Positions 46,638-58,202 are shown, counted from the first letter of the stretch. The stretch is DNA of 64,000 bases from Misgurnus anguillicaudatus (GCF_027580225.2 NC_073357.2:43424001-43488000), one strand, 5' to 3'. A program made the numbers and translations. The notes: generated by a model not told the origin, from the sequence alone.

Positions 46638-47025
46638 GGGGGAGTTGACCCAAAGCAAGGATAGGAAGCGGCAGCATTGCTGATACTTTTTAGCTAAAAC
46701 AGACAGATTTCATGCAAAATAGGCAGAAATTACATACATTGTGAACGTCAGACTTATAATCATTTTCGTTCAGTCTTGTCCCGTCAATGAAAACTCGAAA
46801 GTGTCTCCATGTTTTCGTCACCTTAGAGACATTTTTAGCTAGTCATCGTCGCGTTAGCGTCATAAAAAATAGGTGCGTCAACGAAATCATTTCGTTGTAG
46901 TCATCGTTGATGAAAACAACACTGGAAACAGGCCAAATTTAGTTAATGTAGTTAATTTTCACTCTGCCTCAACACCAAAGTCATCTTTACACTTGATTTC
47001 AATTAAAAATCATATCTTTTAATGG

Positions 47026-47584
47026 ATTGGACAGGTTTGGTAAAACCTGAGTTTGCCCAATTTTAATTCCACCTGTCGCGATTGAAATGTTTAAAACAAC
47101 GTTCTGCTCCAAAATGGTGTAATATATTGCTTTCACCACCATTCAAATGTTTAGAAATAAGTAAGGAATAATTGACGGTGGTAATGCTACACAATGCGAA
47201 GCCGAGTGTGCATTATTTTTAAATAATTCAAAGGACCCGAGTCAATTATTCTGCTTATACCACTGTTACCACAAACATTGCTCTGGTGCCTATTTTTAAG
47301 ACATTTTACAGGTTAGGTGTGCGGTTTACAGAAAAATAATCAACACCCATGGAACATTTCTTAGTCAATCAGAATAAAGGGCGTTTCACACGGTACGCGG
47401 CAACCACAACTGTTTAGTTCTTTTTCAATAAGAGACGTGCGGAAAGCGGCAAAACAGTGGTGGTTACAGAGGTGAAGCAGAGTTGGTCAACACTCCTTGT
47501 TCGTGCACCCAAAATCCTGTCCATTCTTCGGTCATGGCACTTCATGGCAGGCGCCATTGAAGATAAACATATTTGCACTAAATG
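47026..47584. other. Unassigned, possibly repeat-derived DNA
   Basis: No gene. Blocks such as GGTGGTAATGCTAC and GGGCGTTTCACACGG look repeat-like, but I could not define ends. Confidence 0.35.
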
Positions 47585-47827
47585 CTGCACTTACAATAAG
47601 GTTGTATAAGTAAACATTAGTAAATGCATAAACAAAATGTAACCTAATGTCAGTGCAATTATTTAAGTTCATATTGTATTAATTGATGTTAACAGTTACC
47701 ATGCTTGATTTTATAAATGTATTAGTAAAAGCCCAAATTAACATGAACTAAGATAAATAAATGCTATAGAAGTATTGTTCATTGTTAGTTCATGTTAGCA
47801 AATGCAACTTTATTGTAAAGTGTTACC
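47585..47827. mobile_element. hAT-like MITE, family 4, copy 2
   Basis: ACTTACAATAAGGTTGTAT on the left and GCAACTTTATTGTAAAGTGTTACC on the right match 9578-9859, as do the internal GTTAGTTCATGTTAGC-type blocks. The left terminus has decayed. The next hAT element is inserted at its right edge. Confidence 0.75.
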
Positions 47828-47832
47828 ATATG

Positions 47833-49297
47833 CAGGGGCGTCGTAAGGTGGTGGGGGGGGTAAGGACGATTCTAAGGGCCCATGATTTTTTTTGGGCCCC
47901 AGCCAAGGACAGTGCCGCACACGCAACCCCCTTAAGCTGAGCCCTCTTAGCTCCGCCCCGTCTTTACTCTGCGTTTTAGCGCCGCCTTTAATCCACGGTC
48001 TCACAATGCGGAGTTAACTTTACAAGAGAGCAAGGTGTGTATTAACTGCTATTTGCTATGATATCTGCATATGTGCACTTCCTTACTATAAATGCAGTTT
48101 ACACAATGTGACGCTGGAGCAATACAATGCAGTTTTCTTTCCACTGAAAATTCTTCACTTTGTTCACCCCAGTTTAAAAAAACACAGGGCGATTTACGTT
48201 CCCTGTTTTATGTTATGATAACGCGAAGTCAGCCCTTATAAGCTGTTTTAATTAACGTAGCCTGTATAAGCTAATTAACATAAAATAGAAATGCGATCGG
48301 TTACACACTCTGATGTTTGTGACGCAATATGCCAAGGAAGGATTTTTATGCAGTCGAGAATAGGGTTGATTGTGGTAAAACAGAAATGCAACGAAGGCTA
48401 AACTAGTCCAATAATGTATATTAAAGCTTCTCACCTTGCAACAGCTTTAAGAAATCTATGGAAATCTATGTCGTAATCTGCTATAGTTGTCCTTCATTTC
48501 ATTTTAGAGTCCCGTTGATTAATAAACAGTCTGAAGACTCATTTAAGAGTATAGCTGTTTTCTCGGTTTCAATGATGTGTCGTAATTTTTGCTTTAGTGC
48601 AGCTGCTGGTGTGTGAAACCTGTTACTCACCTTATAAATAATACTAATAATTATAATACAAGCTGTGGTCAAGTGTTTTGACCCAGTCTTATTTGAGGCA
48701 TAAGGTAACTGTATAGAAAAGATGCATTGTTGTTCGCCATTTTTAAATGTTACAATGTTATTGGTGTGTGTAACAGCTCAAGTATACAGTATGTCACTGA
48801 GACTGTCTCTGAATATCAGACTAAAGCCTCAAATCTTGTTGTAAGATAAAAAGCATCACAGTTTGATTTCAAGCATTAATTTCACCATGATTTCAATCGC
48901 TGAAATGATATCAAGTTTATATTTTCACAAAATGTTTTTTTACATTATGTAGGATGATTTTATGTGGAAAACAGTAAATCACAAATAAATACTTCATCTG
49001 GGTTTTCACATGCATGGTCACAATTATCTTTAATCTTTGTTTAATAATGTTGCATTTTCTCTGATTATTTGATTACTGTACTGTATTTTTCAATTAAATT
49101 TACATTTGCACAATAAATTATCTTAGCTGCAGACATTGAAAGTCTCTATAAATACTGTTAATTGTGGTCAAAACAATAGCAAAAGAAATAGTTCTGCATT
49201 ATTAAATTGCATGTTGTATGTTTGGGGCGAAATGGGTATGGTGGGGGCCCGACCTTCTATTCTTTCATAGGGCCCAACATTGCTAGCGGCACCCCTG
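47833..49297. mobile_element. hAT-like element with CAGGGGCGTCG ends
   Basis: The left end CAGGGGCGTCGTAAGG mirrors the right end TTGCTAGCGGCACCCCTG. Subterminal AGGGCCCATGATTTTTTTT and CATAGGGCCCAACA also correspond. The flanks ACCATATG (47825-47832) and ACCATATA (49298-49305) match at 7 of 8. The 1465-bp interior has no transposase-like frame. Confidence 0.85.
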
Positions 49298-49339
49298 ACC
49301 ATATAATTGTAAATCATAGAAAATAAATTTTCCACCAAT

Positions 49340-49665
49340 ACTGAGCGATTACTCAGACTGATATCTGCCGATACCAAGAGTTTGGTGGATATATAATAAC
49401 TTGCGTTAACTAACGTTACATTTTCTGAATGTCATTCATTAATATAATGACCATTAATATATTAAACCGTAAGCTAGTGTTCTTTTTTTACATTTTCTAT
49501 ACACAGAGCTCAAATTTCTTGCATTTTCCTGTTCTCATTTGATTGACAAGATACACTGGCTTTGACTATCGGCTGTTTTTAAACTATTGACTGATAGCCA
49601 ATAGTGAGAAAAATTGCTTTTGTCGACCGATACAGATTATTGGCCGATATATCGGTGCATCTCTA
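49340..49665. mobile_element. hAT-like remnant with TAGAGATGCACCGAT end
   Basis: The right end TATCGGTGCATCTCTA is the complement of a common teleost hAT terminus. Interior TATCGGCTG, GATAGCCAATA, TATTGGCCGATA and CTGCCGATACCAAGAG are its usual subterminal ATCGG blocks. The left end is not found. Confidence 0.6.
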
Positions 49666-49892
49666 ATAGCATTACATAATTTTATGTGTTGTGAATGAAT
49701 GGAAAGTAAATAAACTATATTTGATCATCTTCAGTTTAGTTACCTTTGCCTAAAATTTGCGAAATCAAACCTTTTGATTTTATCAACCATCTTTTGAGGT
49801 CTTTGGTTGTATTGATCATTTATTTGGTTCTAGTCACCTATTTCAAAATAATTCTTTAAATAATTAAATAATAATAATACTTTTCATTTTAA

Positions 49893-50671
49893 AGCTCACG
49901 TAACACATGCTGTTTCTGCATTTCTGATGTTAATCTGGAGTAACTATAGAGTAGTATGACATCCTTTATTTCTCCGAAGAGTCTTTAGTTTAATCAGATT
50001 TATAAAATAAATAATAGCTTTACCGAATCTTTCCGATAACGTACGAAAAAATAAAGAAGGAGGAGTTACTATCGCGGGTGGAGCGAGTACGAGTCATGCA
50101 ACACTCTACAACACTTATAACTTATGAATCTACATGTTCGTGTCATTTATATAATATGCACGCGCCTATTTCCAACATAAGACAGAAGTCTTACTTACCG
50201 CTTGCAACTCGTGAAAATCCAGCGCATCAAACACACACGCAAAACTCAGCTGCTACCCCGGATAATAAACTATATCCATTGTTTTCATAAGGATGGCTTT
50301 CTTCTCCTTACATCCAAAAACACACTTCTTCTTTCGTGCCATTGTTGAGTTTTGAAATTAAACAAAGCTGTGTCGCGTGATAAGATGTTTCCAAGTTGTA
50401 GCGTCTCCCGCTGATTGACGGGTGGGCGGGGTTTTTTGGGGGAAGTGCCCATATAAAGAAATTATGTGTATAGAAAACCCCTGAAATGTCAGTTGGACCT
50501 GTAATCGAAAAAAAACTTTCCGAAACTTGTACGAACCCTGACGAAGTCACAGAAATACTCTGTAACATGTCCAACTGCTTTTTTGACACTTTGCCTACAT
50601 TTAGCATGAGGAAACAACTCTATAACCGTGTTAATAAGTCAGAATGCTTGAAATACCATTGAACCACCCCT
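49893..50671 (-). mobile_element. TTAA-flanked element with GGGGTGGTTCAATGG end
   Basis: TTAA lies at 49889-49892 and 50672-50675. The right end CCATTGAACCACCCC is the complement of the family start GGGGTGGTTCAATGG. The left end reads AGCTCACGTAACACATGCTG. Minus-strand landmarks are GTTACAGAGTATTTCTGTGA and CCCGCCCACCCGTCAATCAG. The 99-codon minus frame at 50308-50607 is inside the element and has no known domain. Confidence 0.7.
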
Positions 50672-51647
50672 TTAAAAAGATAAAAAAATTCAATGAAAGA
50701 AATTAATGTGGTACTTGATACAATTATATTTTACTCTACACAAGTCATGTCTGACATACACAAACAGATTAAGATGAAAAGATTTTGAACATCATGAGAA
50801 ACATTTCAGTCAATTGTTTAAAAACGTTTAAATGGTATCGTATATGGTACTTTTATAATATACAGTACAAATTACCATCCACTTTCCACATATAGAAAGC
50901 AAAAGCTCATTCTGCCTAAAATCTTTTGTCTTCCACAGGGGTTTAAGCTTTTTTGCGGTTGAGAAAATGTGAGTAAAATGTTCCTCTTTGTCTTTTAAGT
51001 ATCTGCTAAAGTTGTGAACGTCAAAGAACAAATCATGTTTAGCAGAAGTTCAATTAGTAAAGAAGGCTGGGCATGTGAATGTGTGTGGTTCACTGATATA
51101 CTCAGGGTTTTTGCCGGGGAGCGTTGGCTGTACAAGGTCAGACCCAGAGCTCATTAAGAACAGAGGAGGGAGGAGGGGTCCCACTTCTCCCATCCTCACT
51201 AACCTTATTCTGTAATTAGCCATTGTTTCCTCTTAACACTCTGATCAGGGAGGGGAAGGACAGGAAACCTATTAAAGAACAGAGCTCCCAAGCACCCAAG
51301 ACATAGGTTGTAGCCTCTTTCTCATATGGTACATTTTATTTTCTCTTTTGGGAAAGTTATCCAGCATTTTCAAAATCAACACTATGCTCTGCTGCATCAG
51401 GTCCGCAGTTGGGTGATTTCAGACACTTACCACAGTTCCCTCGTAGCCTATAGCTCTGGCAGTCTCAGGATTGGAAACTTGTTATGGTATGCTCTGTAAA
51501 GATCCTTATGGGAGGTTTTAGTTAAAGTCGGGCATGGTTAATGATGATTGATGTAAGTGTCCACAGGATCTTTCTTAGTCCCTTATATTTTTCCTCAAGT
51601 GGAAGCTTAGGGTTGGAGACTACGGTTACGACTAAAGTGCTTGACCC
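50672..51647. other. Repeat-poor block
   Basis: No gene or repeat recognised. 51120-51300 is a higher-complexity segment containing CTGTAATTAGCCATTG. Confidence 0.4.
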
Positions 51648-52318
51648 TAGGGGTGGGCGATATGGGCAAAATATCATATCACGGTTGTTTTAGGACAAAT
51701 CACGATTTCACAATTTTATTACGCTTCTTTTTCGTGTTGTTTTTAAAGACTATTTTGCCATTACTGAGCCTTAATAAAGCCATACTAATGCCCCCCCATT
51801 TAAAAATGCAGCCCTACAAGGTAACAAAATATGCACGGATAGTATGCGTACAACAGCGCATGCGCGAAAAAAAATATTGAGACAGGAAATAGACAGCATT
51901 TGCACACACACACACACACTCGTTTTTTCTTCTTTTATTTTCACTTCTTTCAAGAACAGAAAGCTGTGGAGCATTTTCGTCAACATAATGTTTGATTCCT
52001 GTTGTTTTCTTGTTGTTTGTTTAAACTTTGTTTGCAATGGTGGATCAGCCACTTTTCTTTACCTACCGTCATTTTTTTAATGTACTGTAAATGTCACAAA
52101 TCAGTGCTGCCCTGGCGGGTTGGTAGAGTAATAATTTGAATAAGAAATCATTTGTATTGTGTACGTGTCAAACATGGCCATCACACGTAGCCGCAGCGAC
52201 TTTGAAAGAAAAAGTATACCTGGCCCTTGACTCCACTTCATGTAGTGCACCTCAGTTTGTCGCATACTTGATGTAGGCATGATACAACGACATTTCCTTA
52301 AAAGTGGATCGTGAAGAC
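51648..52318. mobile_element. hAT-like remnant with TAGGGGTGGGCGATAT end
   Basis: The left end TAGGGGTGGGCGATATGGGC and following ATATCATATCACGG are a common teleost hAT start. The matching right end is not seen; sequence to 52318 is assigned only because it reaches the next element. A (CA)n run is at 51903-51919. Confidence 0.5.
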
Positions 52319-52326
52319 ATTTTAAT

Positions 52327-53042
52327 AATGTAACGGTTTCAAAAATTGCGGTACAGTTGTATTTCAGTATGGTGCCCACGGTACGGTAATTATTGAAACA
52401 TTTACAGAAAGGAAAAAACAAATGAAGACTTGGAAAAACTGCCATAAGTGTTTATTAAACAAGACTGAACATTACAATGTACAAAGTGTAGTGTAGTGTA
52501 GTGTTTACAATTTTCATAAAAAGGACAAAAATAATTAAAATAAAAAATAAAGTTTCAGTTTAGTTATTCAACAAAATGAATATGTTGTTGTAACACGCTT
52601 ATGACTTGCGAAAGTAATACTCAGTTAACTTAAATACACCAGGCGTGTAATGGCGGATGCAGTCTGCATATGCGACCTTTAAGGAGGCTGCCTTCTAATT
52701 AAGAAACGGCATACACACTCTCCTCATTCACGGATTTACTCACACTCGTTTTTTGTATGTCCATCACATTTTGTCCTTTCAATTTTTCCACACATCAGAT
52801 TTAAAATTTGCGTTTCTTTTGGTTCCGCCATTGTCACTCCACTTGTAGAGAGGCATTAGAGTTGCACGCATGGGATTATGGGAATTCTAGTTTCCGCGTC
52901 CTCCACTCGCTCCACTTGGCCAGAAAAAAACGACACGTGTTGCCCGGAAGACCTAAAGTTTTACCGAATCATGTGACCACGGTGGTACCGGGAAATTTTG
53001 ATACCGCAATACCACGATATGTATAATACCGTTACATCCCTT
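52327..53042. mobile_element. hAT-like element with perfect 8-bp target duplication
   Basis: The left end ATGTAACGGTTTC is mirrored by the right end ATACCGTTACATCCC; subterminal TTGCGGTACAG and GATACCGCAATACC also pair. ATTTTAAT is duplicated exactly at 52319-52326 and 53043-53050. The 716-bp interior includes TTGTCACTCCACTTG and has no transposase frame. Confidence 0.85.
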
Positions 53043-53050
53043 ATTTTAAT

Positions 53051-54864
53051 CGTTCATGATCAAATCAAGACATTTTCCATGAGATGTAAGTATAATGCAA
53101 TTATAAAAAAAGAGATAGAAAAATAGAAAATAGTAAGAAAATATATTTTACCTAGCATGCAGATAGCATGTTGGCCTTTTGTTATCTCTGTCTGTGCATA
53201 TAAATGTGTGTATGTGTTAGAGAAAGCATTCTTATTCAAGTGGCAGTATGAAAATGTTTTAGACTGTTGGCAGTAAAGGTTGAAATGTAATCTCTGCATG
53301 TTTTCATGTTAGAGGCACTTACAGATTTTATGCTTACAGTTCACATTAAACTTTGTAAGCCTGTTATTTGAAGTGAGTGTGCACCGAGTCTGATCCGAGT
53401 TTGTTCAAAATGCATATTCAGCTTTCCAGAAAACAAATTGATTTTCTCAACATCACTACTTTGTTTGTTAGCCTCACCTCAGTTTTAATCATTTTGCTAC
53501 TACAATCTGGCTGTGGTCCATTTATTTAATCTGTCCAAATCAACCTGCCACCTGACCGTCAATCACTTTCCATCATCGACAGCTACTTTCACGTGAGCTT
53601 TGAGAATTACACAAATCACTAATATCTATCTTAACATCAGCATTTTAGCTACTTTTAAACCCCTTAGCCGAGACCAAGACATCAACGTCAACCTGCATCC
53701 ACAACGTTTGCAATGTCTCTGAAAACTTCCGACCAAATTGCTGCTAAATTGCAGCCTTCACTAACGCTATTGCATTGTGTGTTGGCATCTTTAGCGTCCA
53801 GGCCTGTCAGTTAGATGGGGAACACTTTTATGAGACCGGAACGGATGAGGAACGGGACGAGAACAGTCAGTCATGTGGGATCTGGGATGCGGTGAGAACA
53901 ACGAGAGGGGGACAGATTTGATGGGATTTCTGAAATCCGTGCGGGCCATGATGAATGTCTGAAATTGGTTTGTCTGGGGCTTGATAAGTCATTTGTTTTC
54001 ATTAGCCTGATGGTAGCCTAAGTCCACAGTGTTAAAATGATCGGTGTGCTGTTGAGGGAGCTTGGATAAAGATGAGGCCTCTCTGCTTTCCTGGTCTTCA
54101 TCCTGCTCTAAGAGAATTATCCAGACTCGGCAGCCCGGCCTGCCCTGCACCCCTGTGGACAGCTCCTGATCAGATAGACCTCTGACAGCAAAATATCATT
54201 CACTCCCCATCGCCGCTGTGCTCTCATTGGAGCATGTCCATTAAATATTGACGAGCCGTTATCTCCGGGCACTGAGGGAGACGTAAAAATAACGCAAAGA
54301 ATGGGGAGAGGATGGGGAGAGGAAGATAAAGTCAGATGTGAGAGTTTCACCTTACAAAACACGACAAGCGGTCCCTTGCAAAGCGCCCTCTGCTGTTTAT
54401 AGTCAGTCCTGTGTTAAACTGATCTCAGACCTGTCAGTAAAGCCCAATGATACTTAAGTACACTTGGCCAGCATTTGCTCTTAAATGTCACTTGTACTTC
54501 ATAGAGATGATTGTATGGAGAACAATAAGGCCTAAGCACTGTTGCTAAGCATGCTCGGTTGAGAGACTTGCAGGTGGCACTTAAATGCATCTTTCAGCTG
54601 CCGAGTGGATTTTTTGTGCATGTATTTCCTAGGCCTTGAAAAAACTACAGCCCGTAAGGCTTTTGTAAGGCTTTGTCACTTACGTCCGGCACCGAGATAC
54701 GATGGTGTGACACCAAACATTGCCGACAGTATCAGGAAATAATCCAGCAGAAGAGTAGCCTAAAATAAGCTTGTGGCGCTAGCAAGAGTGTGAAAGGGGA
54801 TGTCCATATGAGTACAAATCAGAAAAAAAGTTAAGTAAACCAATTAATTCAGCAAAAGCAGTGG

Positions 54865-54870
<6 letters not shown>
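53051..54870. other. Repeat-poor block
   Basis: No mobile element recognised from about 53350 on. No supported exon. An 81-codon minus frame at 54117-54362 has no known domain. Confidence 0.4.
54383..54396 (-). promoter_or_regulatory. CTCF-like motif in single-copy DNA, minus strand
   Basis: GCGCCCTCTGCTGT reads ACAGCAGAGGGCGC on the minus strand, matching CCASYAGRKGGCRS at 13 of 14 positions. It points toward the plus-strand matches upstream. Confidence 0.45.

Positions 54871-54894
<24 letters not shown>
54871..54894. repeat. (GT)n microsatellite
   Basis: About 12 uninterrupted TG dinucleotides. Confidence 0.95.
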
Positions 54895-54895
<1 letters not shown>

Positions 54896-56101
54896 TTGTC
54901 TTGTTTGTAGATGGGTTCATGGCCGCACATGCGACAGATAGAGAAAGAGCCACATGGCAGCAATGTTGGGGGCCCATATGAAGCTTTCAGGCCTTAGTTA
55001 ATTGGGAGCCTTCACTATTGATTAGGAGATTAGGAGTGAGCAAGCATGGCTCCCATAAGCCAGCGCACACTCTGCAGGAGAGAAAGTGTGCACGAGAGTG
55101 CTGTGTTTGTATGTTTGTGATGATCTGATGGCAGTTTGATTCTGATTATTTCAGCTCTGATTATTCTTCTAGTTCGGATAGTTGACAGTATTTGAATTTA
55201 TCTTTGTGTGCCAATTAAAAGGTCATTCATTGGTTTATGAATTACACAATGCGTGCCTAGGTTTTAATTCGCCTGGAACAGAAGGGGTTAACATCTCTAG
55301 CCACGACAGTATAAAAGCAAGCAAAATCAATAGGAGGAAAAATAGGAAAATGACATGCCCCTCCAGTTGGGAGATCTAATCTCCAATATCCATTTACAAC
55401 ACTATGACTCGCTTTAGCAATTATAGGCCATCTCTACTGGCGGCCTCTCCTTTGGAGCGCTGTGGAAATGCCTTTAAAATCCGCATTCAATACCAAAACC
55501 GTTTGTCTAGTTTTCGAAAAGGCACATTTTGAATAGTGCAGATTGAATATGTTTTGGTATGTACAGATTCTGATTGAACAAATTCCTTCTTTCTAAAAAT
55601 AAACATTGTGTATTTTTTAAAAGCTATTTGCTGTTCCATTTGCTTGATGTTATATTTAAATAATGCCGTCTGCTAGGCTAACTGCTTGCATTAATTCACA
55701 TCGGGATGAATGCTGTAAAACCATAACATACTGCAGTTGGAGAATGCAAGCCACTTCTTTTTTACTTGTCCCTTTCCACTTCTCTTTGCTTCCCTCCTTT
55801 TCAAAGTCTTCTTAAGGAGCGCTTTGTAGTGGCCCCGTCCTGTCTTATCAGCACTGGCACGAAACACTTGCCTCTGTGACTGTCCTTATGTTCTGAACGA
55901 GCTCCCGCTTTTGTGCTTTCTAATGAACTTTGACCAAAATTAGACATACTCTTCAACTTTTTTAAAGCCGTGCCCCCCTGAATGGATCCTTTGTTGTGGC
56001 GGCAGCTCTGCTCTTGGCTGAAGAAGGAATGCTGTGTGTCTCGCTCTCTCTGTCATTCTGTTTCTCTTTCTCATATACATGTGGAATTTTAGTCTTAGTC
56101 T

Positions 56102-56103
<2 letters not shown>
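54895..56103. other. Gene-free DNA
   Basis: No gene or defined repeat recognised. Confidence 0.4.

Positions 56104-56132
<29 letters not shown>
56104..56132. repeat. (AG)n microsatellite
   Basis: About 14 AG dinucleotides. It accounts for the Arg-Glu and Leu-Ser runs in the overlapping short open frames. Confidence 0.95.
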
Positions 56133-56945
56133 CAGAAGGACAGAAGTCCCTCAGGCGTTTTAGAGGACATCTCTGCTCTTACAGATATTTTGCTCATCAT
56201 TTTTTCTCAGTCTTTCTCTGTCTAACACTCTGTCCCTACTTCTTATGCGTCATGTCAAGTCTCTCACTTTACTTCTTTTTTTGTTGCAGCCTTCATGTAT
56301 TCACATTTATATCGGAGACCGGGGCTACAAAAATATATTTCCACTTTCATTACCCCGAGAACAATGTTATAGTTCATTGAACACAGGTTAACCACGTGAC
56401 ATGTTGTCACACTAGATGGGGTAAGTTGTCACAGCGGGACCTGTAATTAAATAGGTTATTATAAGCTATTCAGCAAATTGTACACAGTAAAACTTTGAAA
56501 TATTAGTAAAAATTATGAAATACCAAACAATTACAAAAATTTTAAACAAGTAATATATAGAATGTTAAAGGTAATGCACAAAAAAATCATTGTTGTGGCA
56601 TTGAGCTCAGATCCAAAAGAAAATAAACGCCACCTCCATCAAACATGAAATAATGATAATGAAAACTGAATGCTCTCGGCACATATTACAGTATATGTTC
56701 GTCAAATACCTTTGCTTCAAATCTGCTTAATCCGCGCCTCAGGCTATTCAGAAATACTGCTTTTGTTGGCAGAATCCGCTAAACGCCACATAGATTTTTA
56801 AGCATGTATGATGAATACACTCCAAATGTGGCAGCCACATGGATCACAGTTCCCCCTCATGTTTGGTTCAGTTTCTTTATTTTTACATTCTGATATTTTG
56901 CAATGTTTCGAGTTTCGTTTTTAGTGATTTTGCAACTATGTTTTT
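56133..56945. other. Gene-free AT-rich DNA
   Basis: No gene or defined repeat recognised. Confidence 0.4.
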
Positions 56946-56949
56946 TTAA

Positions 56950-58198
56950 AGGGGACATATCATGAAAATCTGACTTTTTCCATGTTTAAGTGTAAGGCTG
57001 AAAAATTATCAAGAAAATGTTTTCCATACAGTATCAGTCGATATCGATAATTATCATGATAAATGACTAATCTTTATTCCTGTCAAATTTAAAGGCAGAT
57101 TTTTGATCCTGAATTAAAGTTGTAAAAACCAGACAGTTAATTATGGTTTTAAACTACTTTTTATTCAAAACATGACAAATACAAATTCTAAAATCTAATG
57201 TATTAAATGTCAATATATTTGTTATGAAATGAACATTTCTGACACAGAAAGCAGCAGGCTACTGTCACTTTAAGACCCAAGACAGATTGCTGTAAGTTTC
57301 AATATACTGAGTAACATCCAGCTGTTTATGTTCATTTAAACAATAAAGAAAACTTAGTTTAGTGTGTTGTACATATACGAGCTATACACGCTGATAGTCA
57401 AGAGCGTCACGTTGCTGTGGGAGCAAACACTAATACAGTATATTCACTGCAGTGGTGGATCTGCTGTGTTTCCTCAGTTTCCTGAATTTGTGAATGTCCT
57501 GTAAATATATTTTTAAAGCTGTGTGGACGTTGAAAGAAAGTACAGTATACTGTACCTATTTTGTCTGCTGTGTTCCGGGCTTTGATGAAACCTGTTTGCG
57601 CGTCCAACATTACGCAAAAGGAAAATGTTTCCGCGCATTTGGATTCTGTGATTCCGTCCGGGTTATCCGCATTGCGGAAATCAAAGGGCCCTATGATTAG
57701 TGTAAGCATTATCGATCACTTATCGAACTGTCATTATTGTTTTATCTGGAAAATTTATCTCTGTAAAATGATTGTTACTTAATTATCGCCCAGCACTATT
57801 TAAGTGCTAAAATTGGGTACCCAGTGCTTCTATCAACCTAGAAAACATAAAGAACAACAACCCAGTAACTAAGTTTTAATAAACCATTCTCTGCAAGCAT
57901 GTGAAAAAATAGGTCATTGAAATTTCTCTCCCCTTGTGATGTCAGAAGGGGATAATACTGGCCATTAATCTGCACTATCCAACCACAGCACTGCCATTTA
58001 GTACAGAGATCAGCTCATTTGCATTTTAAAGGACACACTTAAAAACGGCACATTTTTGCTCACACCTACAAAGTGGCAATTTTAAAATGCTATAATAAAT
58101 GATCTGTGGGGTATTTTGAACTAGAACTTCACATACGTACTCTGAGAACACCAACGATTTATTTGACATCTTAAAAAAGTCCTTGTGAAATGTCCCCT
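56950..58198 (+). mobile_element. TTAA-flanked element with AGGGGACATATCATGAAAAT start, interrupted
   Basis: The left end AGGGGACATATCATGAAAAT follows TTAA (56946-56949); the right end TGAAATGTCCCCT precedes TTAA (58199-58202). CTTGTGATGTCAGAAGGGG, CAGCTCATTTGCATTTTAAA and CTCACACCTACAAAGTGGCA identify a repeat I recall as abundant in cyprinids. A hAT-like element (56993-57798) splits it; the true length is about 440 bp. Confidence 0.85.
56993..57798. mobile_element. hAT-like element nested with perfect 8-bp target duplication
   Basis: TTTAAGTG is duplicated exactly at 56985-56992 and 57799-57806. The right end ATTATCGCCCAGCACTA and the decayed left end TAAGGCTGAAAAATTATC are weakly inverted. 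ATCGATAATTATCATGAT and TTATCGATCACTTATCG are its subterminal palindromic blocks. A 100-codon minus-strand frame (57407-57709) has no domain I recognise. Confidence 0.8.
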
Positions 58199-58202
58199 TT
58201 AA

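Larger units (their letters stand above)
45843..46924 (-). mobile_element. hAT element with perfect 8-bp target duplication and BED-finger fragment
   Basis: The termini CAGTGTTGTTTTTGGCAG and GATGAAAACAACACTG are inverted, with GAAACAGG exactly duplicated at 45835-45842 and 46925-46932. Subterminal sequence is rich in AGTCGACGAAAA, including a 37-bp minisatellite at 45931-46030. It contains a minus-strand BED zinc-finger coding fragment and a small nested MITE (46534-46637). The catalytic hATC/DDE part of a transposase is missing, so this is an internally deleted, non-autonomous copy. Confidence 0.9.
44640..47025. mobile_element. Angel-type TTAA element broken by two large insertions
   Basis: The left end AGAAATAGTTTACCC follows TTAA (44636-44639) and continues TTTGTCATCATTTACTCGCA. 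After an insertion (44760-45793) comes GTATGACTTGTGCACTATAT, then a second insertion (45843-46924), then AGGCCAAATTTAGTTAATG, which I recall as the continuation of the same cyprinid repeat. The right end is not sharply defined and is set near 47025. Confidence 0.65.

Noticed and set aside
49893..50671. Gene candidate because of GC-boxes (GGGCGGGG near 50430) and a frame of 99 codons
   Set aside because: Both features sit inside a TTAA-flanked repeat with defined ends, so they belong to the element.
57407..57709. 100-codon minus-strand frame, possibly transposase
   Set aside because: It lies inside a hAT-like element, but I see no BED, RNase H-like or hATC dimerisation motif.
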